Shown: positions 1 through 12,103 of the stretch, one piece after another
How the letters are laid out: each line of letters opens with the position of its first letter
Numbering within the stretch: the stretch's first letter is position 1
Source of the DNA: CAVSRC01 sp963782045
GTDB lineage: Bacteria > Pseudomonadota > Alphaproteobacteria > Rhizobiales > Kaistiaceae
Assembly: GCA_963782045.1 (NCBI GenBank)
Contig: CAWAIR010000013.1
Span: 1-64,000 of the forward strand
Reading direction: 5' to 3'
DNA: 64,000 nucleotides
Program-made: the position numbers and the translations under genes
Notes under the pieces: model-generated
The model's input: the letters and a program-made list of their open reading frames with translations, nothing else
Told to the model about the DNA's origin: nothing
Databases searched by the model: none

Positions 1-2956
<2,956 letters not shown>

Positions 2957-3065
2957 GTTCACTCCTCGTCTGATTTCGTGTAGAAACAGCTGTCCGGAAC
3001 ACCGCGTTCGACGCACGCGGGACGGCACTCTGGACAACGGTCTGTTACGCTTCACTTCGCTTATT

Positions 3066-3093
3066 CGGAGACGCCGGCGAACCGGCGCCTCCG
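3066..3093 (-). promoter_or_regulatory. Hairpin in the rplL-rpoB spacer, possible attenuator
   Basis: In the minus-strand transcript positions 3093-3082 and 3077-3066 form a stem of 12 base pairs (one G-U) closed by a UUCG tetraloop. No U-run follows, so it is not a full intrinsic terminator. In enterobacteria the rplL-rpoB spacer holds an attenuator and an RNase III site. A similar role here is inference from position. Confidence 0.45.
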
Positions 3094-3145
3094 GTATTCC
3101 TCGGCTCCGCGCGGCCTGCGCCCGAGCGAGCCGGGCGACCTAAAC

Positions 3146-3520
3146 TCACTTCAGGTCGACCTTCGCGCCGGCGCTTTCGAGCTGCGTCTTGAACTTGTCG
3201 GCGTCTTCCTTGCTGACGGCTTCCTTGACCGCCTTCGGCGCCGCCTCGACCAGATCCTTCGCCTCCTTCAGGCCCAGGCCGGTGATGGCGCGGACTTCCT
3301 TGATGACGTTGATCTTGTTCGGGCCGATTTCGGCCAGGACGACGTCGAATTCGGTCTTCTCCTCGGCCGGCGCGGCGGCGGCAGCGCCACCGGCGGCGGC
3401 CACGGCGACCGGCGCCGCGGCGGAGACGCCCCACTTCTCTTCCAGCATCTTCGACAGCTCGGCCGCCTCGAGGACGGTCAGCTGCGACAGGTCTTCCACG
3501 ATCTTCGACAGATCAGCCAT
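3146..3520 (-). CDS. rplL: 50S ribosomal protein L7/L12
   Basis: Stalk protein of the large ribosomal subunit that recruits translation GTPases. The 124-residue product has the usual N-terminal dimerisation domain (MADLSKIVEDLSQLTVLEAA), an Ala/Gly-rich hinge at about residues 35-55, and the conserved C-terminal domain with FDVVLAEIGPNKINVIKEVR and GLGLKEAKDLVEAAP. Length and sequence are typical. It follows rplJ by 45 bases, as in nearly all bacteria, and is intact, unlike its neighbours rplJ and rpoB. Confidence 0.98.
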   Translation of the reverse strand: MADLSKIVEDLSQLTVLEAAELSKMLEEKWGVSAAAPVAVAAAGGAAAAAPAEEKTEFDVVLAEIGPNKINVIKEVRAITGLGLKEAKDLVEAAPKAVKEAVSKEDADKFKTQLESAGAKVDLK

Positions 3521-3565
3521 TTTGCATTCCCTTTACGGTTCGAACCTTGTTGTTCCGAGAACGGC

Positions 3566-4087
3566 CTACGCCGCCTCGCCCTTTTCGGCATAAGCCCCGA
3601 CAACGCGGGCGACCTGAGCCGCCGGTGCCGCGACGACCTGCGCGATGCGCGTGGCCGGCGTCTGAAGCATGCCGACCAGCTTGGCGCGCAGTTCGTCGAG
3701 CGACGGCAGCGTGGCAAGCGCCTGCACACCGTCGGGCTTGAGGTTGGTCGCTGCCGAATCGCGCCGCCGAGAATGACCAGCTTGTCGTTGGTCTTGGCGA
3801 AATCGACAGTGACCTTGGCCGCCGCCACCGGATCGCTTCGAGAAAGCGATCACGGTCGGACCCGTGAACAGGTCCGCGATATGGGCGACGTCCGTGCCTT
3901 CCAGGGCGAGTTTGACGAGGCGGTTCTTCGCGACTTTCATTCCGCCACCCGCCTCGCGCATGCGGGCCCGAAGGGCCGTCATGTCGGCGACGGTGAGGCC
4001 GGAATAGTGGGCGACAACGACCGTCCCGGTGTCCTTGAACACCTGGTTCAGCGCCGTGACCGCTTCGCGTTTCTCCGCTCTCTCCAA
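3566..4087 (-). CDS. rplJ: 50S ribosomal protein L10, frame broken
   Basis: Base of the ribosomal stalk, which anchors L7/L12, and autoregulator of the rplJL transcript in many bacteria. I place the start at the TTG at 4087 (product begins MERAEKREAVTALNQVF) because GGAGAGAGG lies four bases upstream and this N-terminus matches the family. Extra bases at about 3837, 3752 and 3757 shift the frame and together restore it. The corrected product is about 172 residues, the normal length, running through TGPTVIAF, AAAKVTVDFAKTNDKLVILGG and NLKPDGVQALATLPSLDELR. The breaks are probably sequence errors, since L10 is essential. Confidence 0.93.
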   Translation of the reverse strand: MERAEKREAVTALNQVFKDTGTVVVAHYSGLTVADMTALRARMREAGGGMKVAKNRLVKLALEGTDVAHIADLFTGPTVIAFSKRSGGGGQGHCRFRQDQRQAGHSRRRDSAATNLKPDGVQALATLPSLDELRAKLVGMLQTPATRIAQVVAAPAAQVARVVGAYAEKGEAA

Positions 4088-4384
4088 CTGCCTCTCTCCA
4101 TTTGGCGGCCACGATAAGGGGGACCGCCGGTTGCGTTTGCCTCGTCGCCCGAAGAACGATCGGGCGGAGACGCTCACAGCCTGTCCCCCAAGCCGGCGCC
4201 CGTTCGAGGGCGCCGCGTGGGCCAAGAGGTTCGAACCGGAAATCCCGGTTCCCTCCCGTCTATTGCAGGCCAGTCGGATTAAGCCGGCAGCCCGGCGCCT
4301 GCAGTCTCGGACAGGATCGGGCGGCGGACTCGTCCCTCGCCCATTCCGCCGACCGGGGTCGCCCCCGACCGGAAGCTCATTGAC
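4088..4384 (-). promoter_or_regulatory. rplA-rplJ spacer, candidate L10 leader
   Basis: About 300 bases with no gene. It holds two perfect 7-bp inverted repeats able to form hairpins in the minus transcript: 4146-4152 with 4160-4166 (CGCCCGA/TCGGGCG) and 4233-4239 with 4245-4251 (GAACCGG/CCGGTTC). In many bacteria this spacer encodes the structured L10 leader bound by the L10-L12 complex. I assign that role by position only; I did not fold the whole region. Confidence 0.4.
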
Positions 4385-5098
<714 letters not shown>

Positions 5099-5103
5099 GG
5101 CGC

Positions 5104-5532
5104 TTACTCCACCACCTCGAGGCCCATCGAGCGGGCCGAGCCCTCGACCATCCGCATCGCCGCCTCGATATCGACGGCGTTGAGGTCCTTCATCTTCTTC
5201 TCGGCGATCTCGCGCACCTGGTCGCGCTTGACGCTGCCGGCAACGCCGCGACCGGGCGTCGTCGCGCCCTTCTGCAGGCCCGCCGCCTTCTTCAGGAAGA
5301 AGCTGACCGGCGGGGTCTTCATCCGGAAGGTGAACGACTTGTCGTGGTAATAGGTGATCTCGACCGGGATCGGCGAGCCCTTCTCCATCTCCTGCGACTG
5401 GGCGTTGAACGCCTTGCAGAACTCCATGATGTTGATGCCGCGCTGGCCGAGCGCCGGGCCGATCGGCGGCGACGGCGTCGCGGAGCCCGCCGGCACCTGC
5501 AATTTCAGATAGCCGGCAATCTTTTTCGCCAT
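5104..5532 (-). CDS. rplK: 50S ribosomal protein L11
   Basis: Protein of the GTPase-associated centre of the 50S subunit and target of thiostrepton. The 142-residue product has the Pro-rich N-terminal domain (LKLQVPAGSATPSPPIGPALGQRGINIMEFCKAFN) followed by the RNA-binding C-terminal domain ending in the family signature around AMRMVEGSARSMGLEV. It lies 132 bases downstream of nusG and five bases upstream of rplA. Confidence 0.98.
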   Translation of the reverse strand: MAKKIAGYLKLQVPAGSATPSPPIGPALGQRGINIMEFCKAFNAQSQEMEKGSPIPVEITYYHDKSFTFRMKTPPVSFFLKKAAGLQKGATTPGRGVAGSVKRDQVREIAEKKMKDLNAVDIEAAMRMVEGSARSMGLEVVE

Positions 5533-5664
5533 GTCAGTTCCTTCCTGTCAGGCGCCGGCCATGAGAGCCGGCAAGGAATGCCGTGGTCCGGTTCCGCCGG
5601 GCATCTGGCGCCGCATGCCCCGAACCTCCCACAGCTCTCGTCGCCCTGCCCGCTTACTGCAGGA

Positions 5665-6195
5665 TCAGAGCTTCTCGACCTGTCCGTATTCCAGTTCGAC
5701 CGGCGTCGCCCGGCCGAAAATCGACACCGCCACCTTCAGACGCGCGCGCACCTCGTCGACTTCCTCGACCAGGCCGTTGAACGAGGCGAACGGCCCATCG
5801 GCGACACGCACCTGTTCGCCAACCTCGAAACTGACGGACGGCTTCGGGCGCTCGACGCCTTCCTGCACCTGACGCAGGATGCGGCTCGCCTCGGCCTCCG
5901 AAATGGCCACCGGCTTGTTGTCGGCGCCAAGAAAACCGGTCACTTTCGGCGTGTTCTTGATGAGGTGATAGGCCTCATCGGTCATCGCCATCTTCACCAG
6001 CACATAGCCGGGGAAGAACTTGCGCTCGGCGTCCACCTTGCGGCCCCGGCGCACCTCGACCACCTTCTCGGTCGGCACCAGGATTTCCTCGAACAGCTCG
6101 TCGAGCCCGGCCGCGTGCGCCTTTTCCTTGATGGAATCGGCCACCTTGCGCTCGAAATTCGAGTAGGCGTGGACGATGTACCACTTCTTATCCAT
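5665..6195 (-). CDS. nusG: Transcription termination/antitermination protein NusG
   Basis: Binds RNA polymerase and couples it to Rho or to ribosomal protein S10. The 176-residue product has the NGN domain at residues 1-115 (KKWYIVHAYSNFERKVADSI, FFPGYVLVKM) and a C-terminal KOW domain (VGEQVRVADGPFASFNGLVEEVD). Its start lies 18 bases after the restored secE stop. The secE-nusG-rplK order is the universal bacterial one. Confidence 0.97.
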   Translation of the reverse strand: MDKKWYIVHAYSNFERKVADSIKEKAHAAGLDELFEEILVPTEKVVEVRRGRKVDAERKFFPGYVLVKMAMTDEAYHLIKNTPKVTGFLGADNKPVAISEAEASRILRQVQEGVERPKPSVSFEVGEQVRVADGPFASFNGLVEEVDEVRARLKVAVSIFGRATPVELEYGQVEKL

Positions 6196-6213
6196 GCGCG
6201 CCGCCGCCTCGCC

Positions 6214-6430
6214 TCATGAACTGCCGGTGCCGGTGCCCAAGCCAAGGAGCAGAGTAATGCCCCGGCTGATGACCTGATCGGCGAGCAGGAACATGATGGC
6301 CGCCATAAAGGCCATGGCGATCACCATGACCGTGGACACCATGGTTTCCCGCGCGACTCGGCCAAACGATCTTCGAGGCCTCCGCCCGTACCTGCTGGAG
6401 GAACGCAAAAGGATTGATTTTTTCAGCCAT
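6214..6430 (-). CDS. secE: Protein translocase subunit SecE, frame broken
   Basis: Small essential subunit of the SecYEG translocon. The ATG at 6430 gives MAEKINPFAFLQQVRAEASK followed by IVWPSR, the hallmark amphipathic helix. The frame then shifts at about 6351, where one extra G/C is present, and resumes as RETMVSTVMVIAMAFMAAIMFLLADQVI, the single transmembrane helix, ending LLLGLGTGTGSS. The restored product is about 71 residues, normal for this clade. An essential gene with one extra base suggests a sequence error. Confidence 0.93.
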
Positions 6431-6449
6431 TAACCGCTCATGCCAATAC

Positions 6450-6480
6450 GACGCGCGAACCCAAGCCTGGCTCGCGCGTC
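6450..6480 (-). other. Inverted repeat upstream of secE
   Basis: Perfect 9-bp inverted repeat GACGCGCGA (6450-6458) and TCGCGCGTC (6472-6480) with a 13-base loop, lying 20 bases upstream of the secE start. It would form a hairpin in the secE leader, or serve as a protein site if the promoter lies here. Role unknown. Confidence 0.4.
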
Positions 6481-6747
6481 GCGCGCTTGGAACGGATACA
6501 TAAAGCTTGGCGGCGGGATTCTCAAGCCCGACGCGGCATGAATTTTGCCGTCCGGGGAAATGCCGGGAAACGGCCGCTCGCCCTGTTCAGGGGGGCATCC
6601 TGCGTCGACGCCCCGCCTTCCGCGACGGAAGGCGCCGCAGGAAGGTCCGGTAATCCACGCGATTGCCGAACCAGGCGCCGGGCGCCTACAACTCCGGAAA
6701 GTGAGAGGGCGGCTGCCGACCTCAAGAGGTCGCGCAACCTGGCACGA

Positions 6748-7353
6748 TCAGAGCCTGGCGATCAGGCTGCACAGAATCCGCGTCTCCTTGCTGAAGGCTC
6801 CGGGATTGCGGAAGACCTGGGCGCAGGTCAGGCGGACCATGCGCCGGCGGGCGGTCGATTGGGACAGGAACGCGCTCCGCACCCGTTCGGCGACGCTGTT
6901 GCGCGGGCCGATGCCGTCGAGCGCCGTGTTGAGGTCGACGGTGTCGAGCGGGGCGTTGGGGGCGGTCAGGAACCCGTTCAGCGCGCTGCCGAGGTTGACG
7001 GCTGCCGTGGTCGCGCCGCCATTCTGCCGGATGCCGATCAGGCTGCCGTCGTTGCCGGTGATGCTGGCGCTGCCGCTGGTTCCGCCCGCGCTGCCGCCGA
7101 CGCTGGCATAGCTGCCGCCAAGGCCGCCGCCACCGCCGCCAAGGCTGGCACCGGCCGAGGTACCGCCGGACCCCGCCGAGGCCGAAACCCCGCCGCCACT
7201 GGTGCTGACGCTGGCCGAGGTGCTCCCAGCCGAAACCGAGACCCCGCCACTGCCGACGCTGGCGCTGATGCCGCCCACGCTGACATCGAGCGCCGCGGCC
7301 GGGTCGACGGTGGCCAGGAGCGCAACGGAAACGATTGCAACAGCAAGACGCAC
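6748..7353 (-). CDS. Secreted Gly/Ser-rich protein with C-terminal two-Cys motif (paralogue 1)
   Basis: Function unknown. The 201-residue product starts at a GTG with GGAGGG nine bases upstream. It has a signal peptide (residues 1-21, cleavage after DPAAA), then about 85 residues of Gly/Ser/Ala/Val repeats such as VGGISASVGSGGVSVSAGS. The C-terminal ~45 residues are helical-looking and contain C-x3-[LF]-x2-P-x2-[FY]-x3-T-x2-L-C. The same plan occurs in the two tandem genes at 18995-20329. The low-complexity, beta-prone middle suggests a surface or fibre protein; that is inference. It sits between tRNA-Trp and secE, pointing the same way. Confidence 0.8.
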   Translation of the reverse strand: MRLAVAIVSVALLATVDPAAALDVSVGGISASVGSGGVSVSAGSTSASVSTSGGGVSASAGSGGTSAGASLGGGGGGLGGSYASVGGSAGGTSGSASITGNDGSLIGIRQNGGATTAAVNLGSALNGFLTAPNAPLDTVDLNTALDGIGPRNSVAERVRSAFLSQSTARRRMVRLTCAQVFRNPGAFSKETRILCSLIARL

Positions 7354-7503
7354 GGCTTTTCCCTCCGTGTCTTCTCATCGGAATAGATTGGAGCCGTTAC
7401 AAGTTTCCGCCCGATTAAGTCATTCGTACAAATGAGACACAAACGATGCCGCATTCGATTGGCGAGGGCTGGCCGGTATCATTGGTGAAATTCGGAATCG
7501 CCC

Positions 7504-7794
7504 ATGCCGTCTGTCTTCTTTTCCGCCACCATCCGCATTCATGACAGGGGCGAATACCAGCGCTATCTCGACGCCTACGACGAGGCCTTCGCCGGAACCG
7601 GCGGCGAAGTGCTCGCCGTCGGCGACGCGCCGCTGACGCTGGAAGGCGCGCCGCTTGCGGGGCGCGTCGTCCTCATCCGCTTCCCCGACGAGGCGGCCTT
7701 CCGCCGCTGGTACGATTCGCAGGCCTGCGAGCGCATCGTCGTCCACCGCCATGGGGCAGCCGAAACCGACGCGCTCCTCGTCCATGGGCGCTGA
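7504..7794 (+). CDS. DUF1330 family protein
   Basis: A 96-residue cytoplasmic protein of the DUF1330 family, which adopts the dimeric alpha-beta barrel (ferredoxin-like) fold; the function of the family is not established. Typical features are the opening ATIRIHDRGEYQRYLDAYDEAF, the VLAVGDAPLTLEG strand and the RFPDEAAFRRWYDSQAC segment. It stands alone on the plus strand between the Gly/Ser-rich gene and the tRNA cluster, and its 3' end is 20 bases from the encoded CCA of tRNA-Trp on the other strand. Confidence 0.85.
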   Translation: MPSVFFSATIRIHDRGEYQRYLDAYDEAFAGTGGEVLAVGDAPLTLEGAPLAGRVVLIRFPDEAAFRRWYDSQACERIVVHRHGAAETDALLVHGR

Positions 7795-7814
7795 AAACGG
7801 GAGGCTCGGGGGGC

Positions 7815-7890
<76 letters not shown>

Positions 7891-7960
7891 ACGCGGCGTT
7901 CAGATAGCAGAAGTCTCCCGCAGAACGCCAGAGCCTAGATGCCGCTGAGAAGCGGACGGC

Positions 7961-8034
7961 TGGAGCGGGTGAAGGGAATCGAACCCTCGTCATCAGCTTG
8001 GAAGGCTGTTGCTCTACCATTGAGCTACACCCGC
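7961..8034 (-). tRNA. tRNA-Gly (TCC)
   Basis: Complete 74-base tRNA on the minus strand with encoded CCA. Acceptor GCGGGTG pairs with CACCCGC, the T-arm contains GGTTCGATTCC and the anticodon is TCC. It lies only 70 bases upstream of tRNA-Trp, a spacing that leaves no room for the tuf gene usually found here. Confidence 0.97.
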
Positions 8035-8089
8035 ACGCCGCAGCAGGAACCATAGCCGTTGTCATGTGGCTGCGCCACGCGAAGCAGGA

Positions 8090-8175
8090 TGGTGGGAGAG
8101 GTAGGACTCGAACCTACGAAGGCGTAAGCCAGCGGATTTACAGTCCGCCCCCTTTGCCGCTCGGGACACTCTCCC
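8090..8175 (-). tRNA. tRNA-Tyr (GTA)
   Basis: Complete 86-base class II tRNA on the minus strand with a long variable arm and encoded CCA. Acceptor GGGAGAG pairs with CTCTCCC, the T-loop reads GGTTCGAGTCC, and the anticodon is GTA. First of the Tyr-Gly-Trp series read towards secE. Confidence 0.97.
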
Positions 8176-8341
8176 AGAAGTCTTCGCGGGGGCCTGGCGG
8201 CCCCAGCGGGCGGGCATCCCGCGGCGCGCTTTATGGCGATGGCCTCCCACCCTGTCAACGTCTCCACCCAAGCGAAACGTCGCGCCGGCATGCATTCCGC
8301 CCGCATTGTCGCACAGGCAGCACCCGGCCTATAAGCCGGCC

Positions 8342-9136
8342 ATGACCCGACCCCCACATCGCCCGCGAGCGGGCGCCCGCAAGCCGTTCCGTCCGCGCTC
8401 GCCGGCCGAACGCCGGCCGGAATCGCTGTGGATCTACGGCATCCACCCGGTGCTGGCGGCGCTCGCCAACCCGCGTCGCCAGGTGCTGCGCATGCTTGCC
8501 ACCCCCAATGCACTCGGCCGATTGAGCAGTGCCGGTGCAACGCTGCCGGCAACGGCGGAGGAGACGACGCCGAAGCTGCTCGACCGCCTGCTCGGTGGCG
8601 AGGCCGTGCATCAGGGTGTCGCCATCGAGGTCGCTCCCCTGCCCCCGACCAAGCTCGATGATCTCAAGGACGCCCGCCTCGTCGTCGTCCTCGACCAAGT
8701 CACCGACCCGCACAACGTCGGCGCCATCCTGCGCTCCTCGCTCGCCTTCGCCGCCGATGCGGTGATCACCACCGGCCGCCATGCGCCGGCCGAGACCGGC
8801 GTGCTCGCCAAGGCCGCCTCCGGCGCCCTCGACGGCATCCAACTGGTCGAGGTGCAGAATTTGGCCCGCGCCCTGGAGGAGCTCGGCGGCATGGGCTTCA
8901 CCCGCGTCGGCCTCGACAGCGAGGCGGAAAGCCCGATCGAGGAGGCGATGACCGGCACGCGCATCGCGCTGGTGCTGGGTGCCGAGGGCAAGGGCCTCAG
9001 GCGCCTCACGCGCGACACCTGCGACAGCCTCGCACGGCTCACCGTGCCCGGCGCCATCGCCAGCCTCAACGTCTCCAATGCGGCCGTGCTTGCCCTCTAT
9101 CTCGCCCGTCGCGCCCTTTCGGCCGCGCCGCCGTGA
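8342..9136 (+). CDS. rlmB: 23S rRNA 2'-O-ribose methyltransferase, TrmH/SpoU family
   Basis: SAM-dependent RNA methyltransferase of the SPOUT class; RlmB methylates the 2'-OH of G2251 of 23S rRNA (E. coli numbering). The 264-residue product (start at the ATG at 8342) has a basic N-terminal tail, a substrate-binding domain (WIYGIHPVLAALANPRRQV) and the three SpoU motifs: LDQVTDPHNVGAILRS, LVLGAEGKGLRRL and SLNVSNAAVLALYLARR. An upstream in-frame start at 8306 would add 12 residues. Gene order next to tRNA-Tyr is that of other Rhizobiales. Confidence 0.92.
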   Translation: MTRPPHRPRAGARKPFRPRSPAERRPESLWIYGIHPVLAALANPRRQVLRMLATPNALGRLSSAGATLPATAEETTPKLLDRLLGGEAVHQGVAIEVAPLPPTKLDDLKDARLVVVLDQVTDPHNVGAILRSSLAFAADAVITTGRHAPAETGVLAKAASGALDGIQLVEVQNLARALEELGGMGFTRVGLDSEAESPIEEAMTGTRIALVLGAEGKGLRRLTRDTCDSLARLTVPGAIASLNVSNAAVLALYLARRALSAAPP

Positions 9137-9203
9137 TGGAACTTTCGCGCCCTGCCCGGCTTGTTTCGCCGGGTATCAACAAGACGATGGAGCGTGAAAC
9201 GCC

Positions 9204-9377
9204 ATGCTCAAATGGGCACTTTTCTTCCTCATCATTGCGCTGGTTGCCGGCGCTTTCGGGTTCACCGGCATTGCCGCCGGCGCGGCAACCATCGCCAAGA
9301 TCCTGTTCGGGATCTTCCTGGTGATCTTCCTGGCCCTTCTGGTCTTCGGCCTCGCCGCCGGCGCGACGCTGTTCTAG
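9204..9377 (+). CDS. DUF1328 (YtjA-type) small membrane protein
   Basis: A 57-residue hydrophobic protein, MLKWALFFLIIALVAGAFGF followed by TGIAAGAATIAKILFGIF and a second hydrophobic stretch ending AAGATLF. Two membrane segments and the MLKWAL...AGxxGFTGIA pattern identify the DUF1328/YtjA family; its role is unknown, and homologues are often stress-associated. It starts 67 bases after rlmB. Its last four bases overlap the stop of the converging gene at 9374. Confidence 0.88.
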   Translation: MLKWALFFLIIALVAGAFGFTGIAAGAATIAKILFGIFLVIFLALLVFGLAAGATLF

Positions 9378-10480
9378 CCCCCGAACAGGAAGCTGCCGTC
9401 GAAGGGGACCTGCACCTCGCCTCCGTCCCCCTTGAGCACCAGCGCGTCGCCGGTCTGTGCGATGCCGGTGACGTGGCTCCAACCGTCGGGCAGCGGCACG
9501 CCGCCGATGACGTGGCGCACGGCAACGCTGCCGTCGGGAGCGAGCGTGAGCGACGTCGGGATGCCGGCCTCCGACAGCGGATTGGGCGCGATCGAGGCGG
9601 CATGTCCGTAGGCGGAATAGGCCCGCCCGTCCTCGATGCCGAGCACGCCGAGATGGCGCCCGTTCCATGGCGCATAGAAGCGTCCGCCATTGCTGAACCA
9701 CAGGAACGTCACCGGGACGTCTTCCGGGTTTTTCAGGCTCAGCATGATATCGCCGGCATCGGGCCTGACCGCCGCCGTCCAGCCCAGCGCCGAGCCCGGC
9801 GCCTCCACCAGCATGACGAAATCCTCGTGCCGCTCGGCCAGCGGATAGCGGTGCAGGTCCACCGTGCCGCCGTCGGCAAGCGGCAGCTTGCCGAGGTCGG
9901 TGAAGCGCTTGTCCCGAGCAAACAACGAGCGGCCTCTGGCCGGGTCGGTTTCCTGGGGCGTCTTCGGCAGTTCGCCGAAGGCCTTCGGCGAGAAGGACAG
10001 ACGCCCCTCGCCGGCGAAATCGGTCATGGCATGGTTCGACACCGACACCGCTCCCGAGCCGCCGGTGAAGACGTGCCGCTCGTAGAGGAAGGGATGGCCG
10101 TCGCGCAGCGTGAATTCCTTGGTAAGCCGGGCGCCCATCACCCGCTTCTCCAGCTCGAAGCGCGCCGTCACCGCCTCGCCGCTCCGCTCCTCGCCGAGGA
10201 AGCGCCAAGGCGAATTGGCCGGCCAGCCGTGTCCGGGCGAGCCCGACTCGACATCGCTGCCGCCGAAGGGAGCGCAGAAGAAATCGCCCGAGAGGAACTT
10301 CAGGTTCGGCGCGATCTCCGGGTCCTCGGTGACGGCGGGATCGTCCAACCATGGCGCCGTGTGCAGCGGCGTCAGTTTCCGGCCTGCCCTCTCCACGGTG
10401 AGGTTGCGGATATGGCCGACGGCGAGATCGACGGTGAGCCCGATGCCCGCCGCCTGCATGTGATGGAATCGTTCTGTCAT
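9374..10480 (-). CDS. Galactose mutarotase-like protein
   Basis: A 368-residue protein that looks like the aldose 1-epimerase/mutarotase-like beta-sandwich superfamily. Clues are the N-terminal HIRNLTVERAGRKLTPLHTAPWLDD, the ERHVFTGGSGAVSVSNHAMTDF segment, and the PVTFLWFSNGGRFYAPWNGRHLGVLGIEDG block that resembles the sugar-binding face. It lacks a signal peptide. I could not pin down catalytic residues, so the enzymatic activity and sugar are open. The start at 10480 is an ATG; an in-frame extension upstream to about 10570 overlaps non-conserved sequence. Confidence 0.65.
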   Translation of the reverse strand: MTERFHHMQAAGIGLTVDLAVGHIRNLTVERAGRKLTPLHTAPWLDDPAVTEDPEIAPNLKFLSGDFFCAPFGGSDVESGSPGHGWPANSPWRFLGEERSGEAVTARFELEKRVMGARLTKEFTLRDGHPFLYERHVFTGGSGAVSVSNHAMTDFAGEGRLSFSPKAFGELPKTPQETDPARGRSLFARDKRFTDLGKLPLADGGTVDLHRYPLAERHEDFVMLVEAPGSALGWTAAVRPDAGDIMLSLKNPEDVPVTFLWFSNGGRFYAPWNGRHLGVLGIEDGRAYSAYGHAASIAPNPLSEAGIPTSLTLAPDGSVAVRHVIGGVPLPDGWSHVTGIAQTGDALVLKGDGGEVQVPFDGSFLFGG

Positions 10481-10598
10481 GGAATTACCCTCCGCCGCAT
10501 CGTATCCCGCATTCACCAAGCCGCAATCAAGCTGCGCTAGCGAGGATACCGCAGGAGCGCTTGTCGGCACCGGATGGCGCTGCTACCCCTGTTTGCTG

Positions 10599-10674
<76 letters not shown>

Positions 10675-10733
10675 ACACTTAGCGCAAAATCCTTATGCTG
10701 AAATTCGGATCGGGGTAACGCTGGGGGTAACAG

Positions 10734-11309
10734 TTGGGTGCTGCCTTGCGCTCTTTCCTGGACGCTTGGGTCCTTCAGCCGACGTTGCTCCCGGCGTGGC
10801 TCTCGTCTGCCGCGGCCGTCGTGGCTATCGTCATCAGCGTCTGGGCATCGTTCCGGGCCGGTGCGATCGAGAGGAGGCGCTATCGACTGCAGGCACGCGG
10901 CATCGCCGTGGCGATCTACCCGGCGATCTTGAAGCTCCCGGCGGAGCTGGAGAACGCGCGATCGGTCGTGAGCAAGTTGAGACAGCAGGAGGTGCGACAC
11001 GTCGGTTCGCATCTGGCAAGTGATCTTGAAGTCGTGACCCGCATAGGGTTGCCAGCGATGATCGAGCGGAACATGGATCAGCTCTTCATGCTCGGGCCAG
11101 TCGCGGGACCCACCGTGCTCCAGCTCGTGACCGTGATCGAGCAACACAACGAGGTGGTAGACAGAATCGCGTCCCACATCGTCATGGCTGGTCCCGGCCA
11201 GTGGGCCGGGGCCCTTGATCAGGTGGAAGAGAGCCTGAACCTAATAGGTGCTGTGGTCGCGAAAAGCGCACACGAGATCGGCCCGATCCACGACAAAGTG
11301 CGCGGCTGA
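10734..11309 (+). CDS. Hypothetical membrane-anchored protein
   Basis: Not recognised. The 191-residue product begins at a TTG that follows GGGGGTAACAG, a usable ribosome site. One transmembrane helix (about residues 18-40, LPAWLSSAAAVVAIVISVWA) is followed by a basic stretch (ERRRYRLQARG) and a mostly alpha-helical cytoplasmic domain. Codon use is ordinary but the protein has no features of a known family. It lies directly behind tRNA-Thr, so it may be part of an integrated patch. Confidence 0.55.
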   Translation: MGAALRSFLDAWVLQPTLLPAWLSSAAAVVAIVISVWASFRAGAIERRRYRLQARGIAVAIYPAILKLPAELENARSVVSKLRQQEVRHVGSHLASDLEVVTRIGLPAMIERNMDQLFMLGPVAGPTVLQLVTVIEQHNEVVDRIASHIVMAGPGQWAGALDQVEESLNLIGAVVAKSAHEIGPIHDKVRG

Positions 11310-11329
11310 AGAAATGGTGAGCCGCCCGT

Positions 11330-11542
11330 TCATTTCGCGGGCGAGGTTGGTACCGGGCCGATGCAGCCAATTCGGTCGCCGCCAGCCCCGCACACATAGA
11401 CATCGCCGGTCCAGTGATCGATCTTCCAGACCGCTCCTCCAGACGTGTTGGCCGCGACTGTCGTGTAGTGGTTGCTGATCGCGATGCTCGCGGCAACGAC
11501 GATTGCCGCAAGAAGCAACGCGACGGTTCTCAGTTCGCTCAC
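11330..11542 (-). CDS. Hypothetical small secreted or membrane protein
   Basis: Not recognised. Reading from the GTG at 11542 gives a 70-residue protein with an N-terminal hydrophobic helix (RTVALLLAAIVVAASIAIS) and a short exported tail with two cysteines (VYVCGAGGDRIGC). The helix could be an uncleaved anchor or a signal peptide. A longer start at 11596 is also open. No conserved neighbour supports it. Confidence 0.4.
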   Translation of the reverse strand: MSELRTVALLLAAIVVAASIAISNHYTTVAANTSGGAVWKIDHWTGDVYVCGAGGDRIGCIGPVPTSPAK

Positions 11543-11638
11543 TTCGTCCAATCCTGTCTTTTGGTGCCTTCCGAATCGAGGATAGGCTATGAGCAAGTAG
11601 CCGGTACCGAGGCGGCCCTCGTCGTCTGCGCAGCGGCC

Positions 11639-11905
11639 TCAGGGCGCGTTTACGTAGATGATGTAGAGGTTAGGGTCCGACCAACCCGACCTCGTCCCGT
11701 CCGTCATAAGGAGCTCCCCCGCGACGAACTTGACCGGCTTGAGCCTCGAAGAGGTCACGAAGATGCACCCGTTCTTCGCGGCGACCCTCTCGTCGACCCA
11801 GGTCAGGCGGAAGCGACGGCCGTCGATGAGCTGATCGGAGACGAAGTCGAGCGACCGGCGGTCGTTGGGTTGGAGTGGCAGGGTGATTGGTGCCCGCATC
11901 CCCAT
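11639..11905 (-). pseudogene. IS3-family transposase (OrfB) fragment
   Basis: The first ~33 residues, from GMRAPITLPLQPN through RRSLDFVSDQLIDGRRFRL, match the start of the DDE catalytic region of IS3-group OrfB proteins, which usually read PNxRWSLDFVSDxLxDGRRFR. The Trp before SLDF is replaced by Arg. After WVDE the frame runs into unrelated sequence, and no second Asp or Glu block follows. It is a dead scrap of an insertion sequence. Positions 11906-12103 between it and dctM hold nothing I can identify. Confidence 0.65.
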
Positions 11906-12103
11906 CGCTCAACGCGGCTGGGCCCAGCAACCGGCGCGCCTCACCCGCTGCAGCCAACAACACATTTCCCAGGCATCGCCTCGCTCGTGCCGACCCGGGG
12001 CAGAAGTGGCAACTCGGCGCTGCGAGCGCATCCACGGTGCAGTGCCCCGACACCAGAGCGACCGAGGCTGTCACGGCATCGGCAAACTCTGGCCGCCTCA
12101 AGA

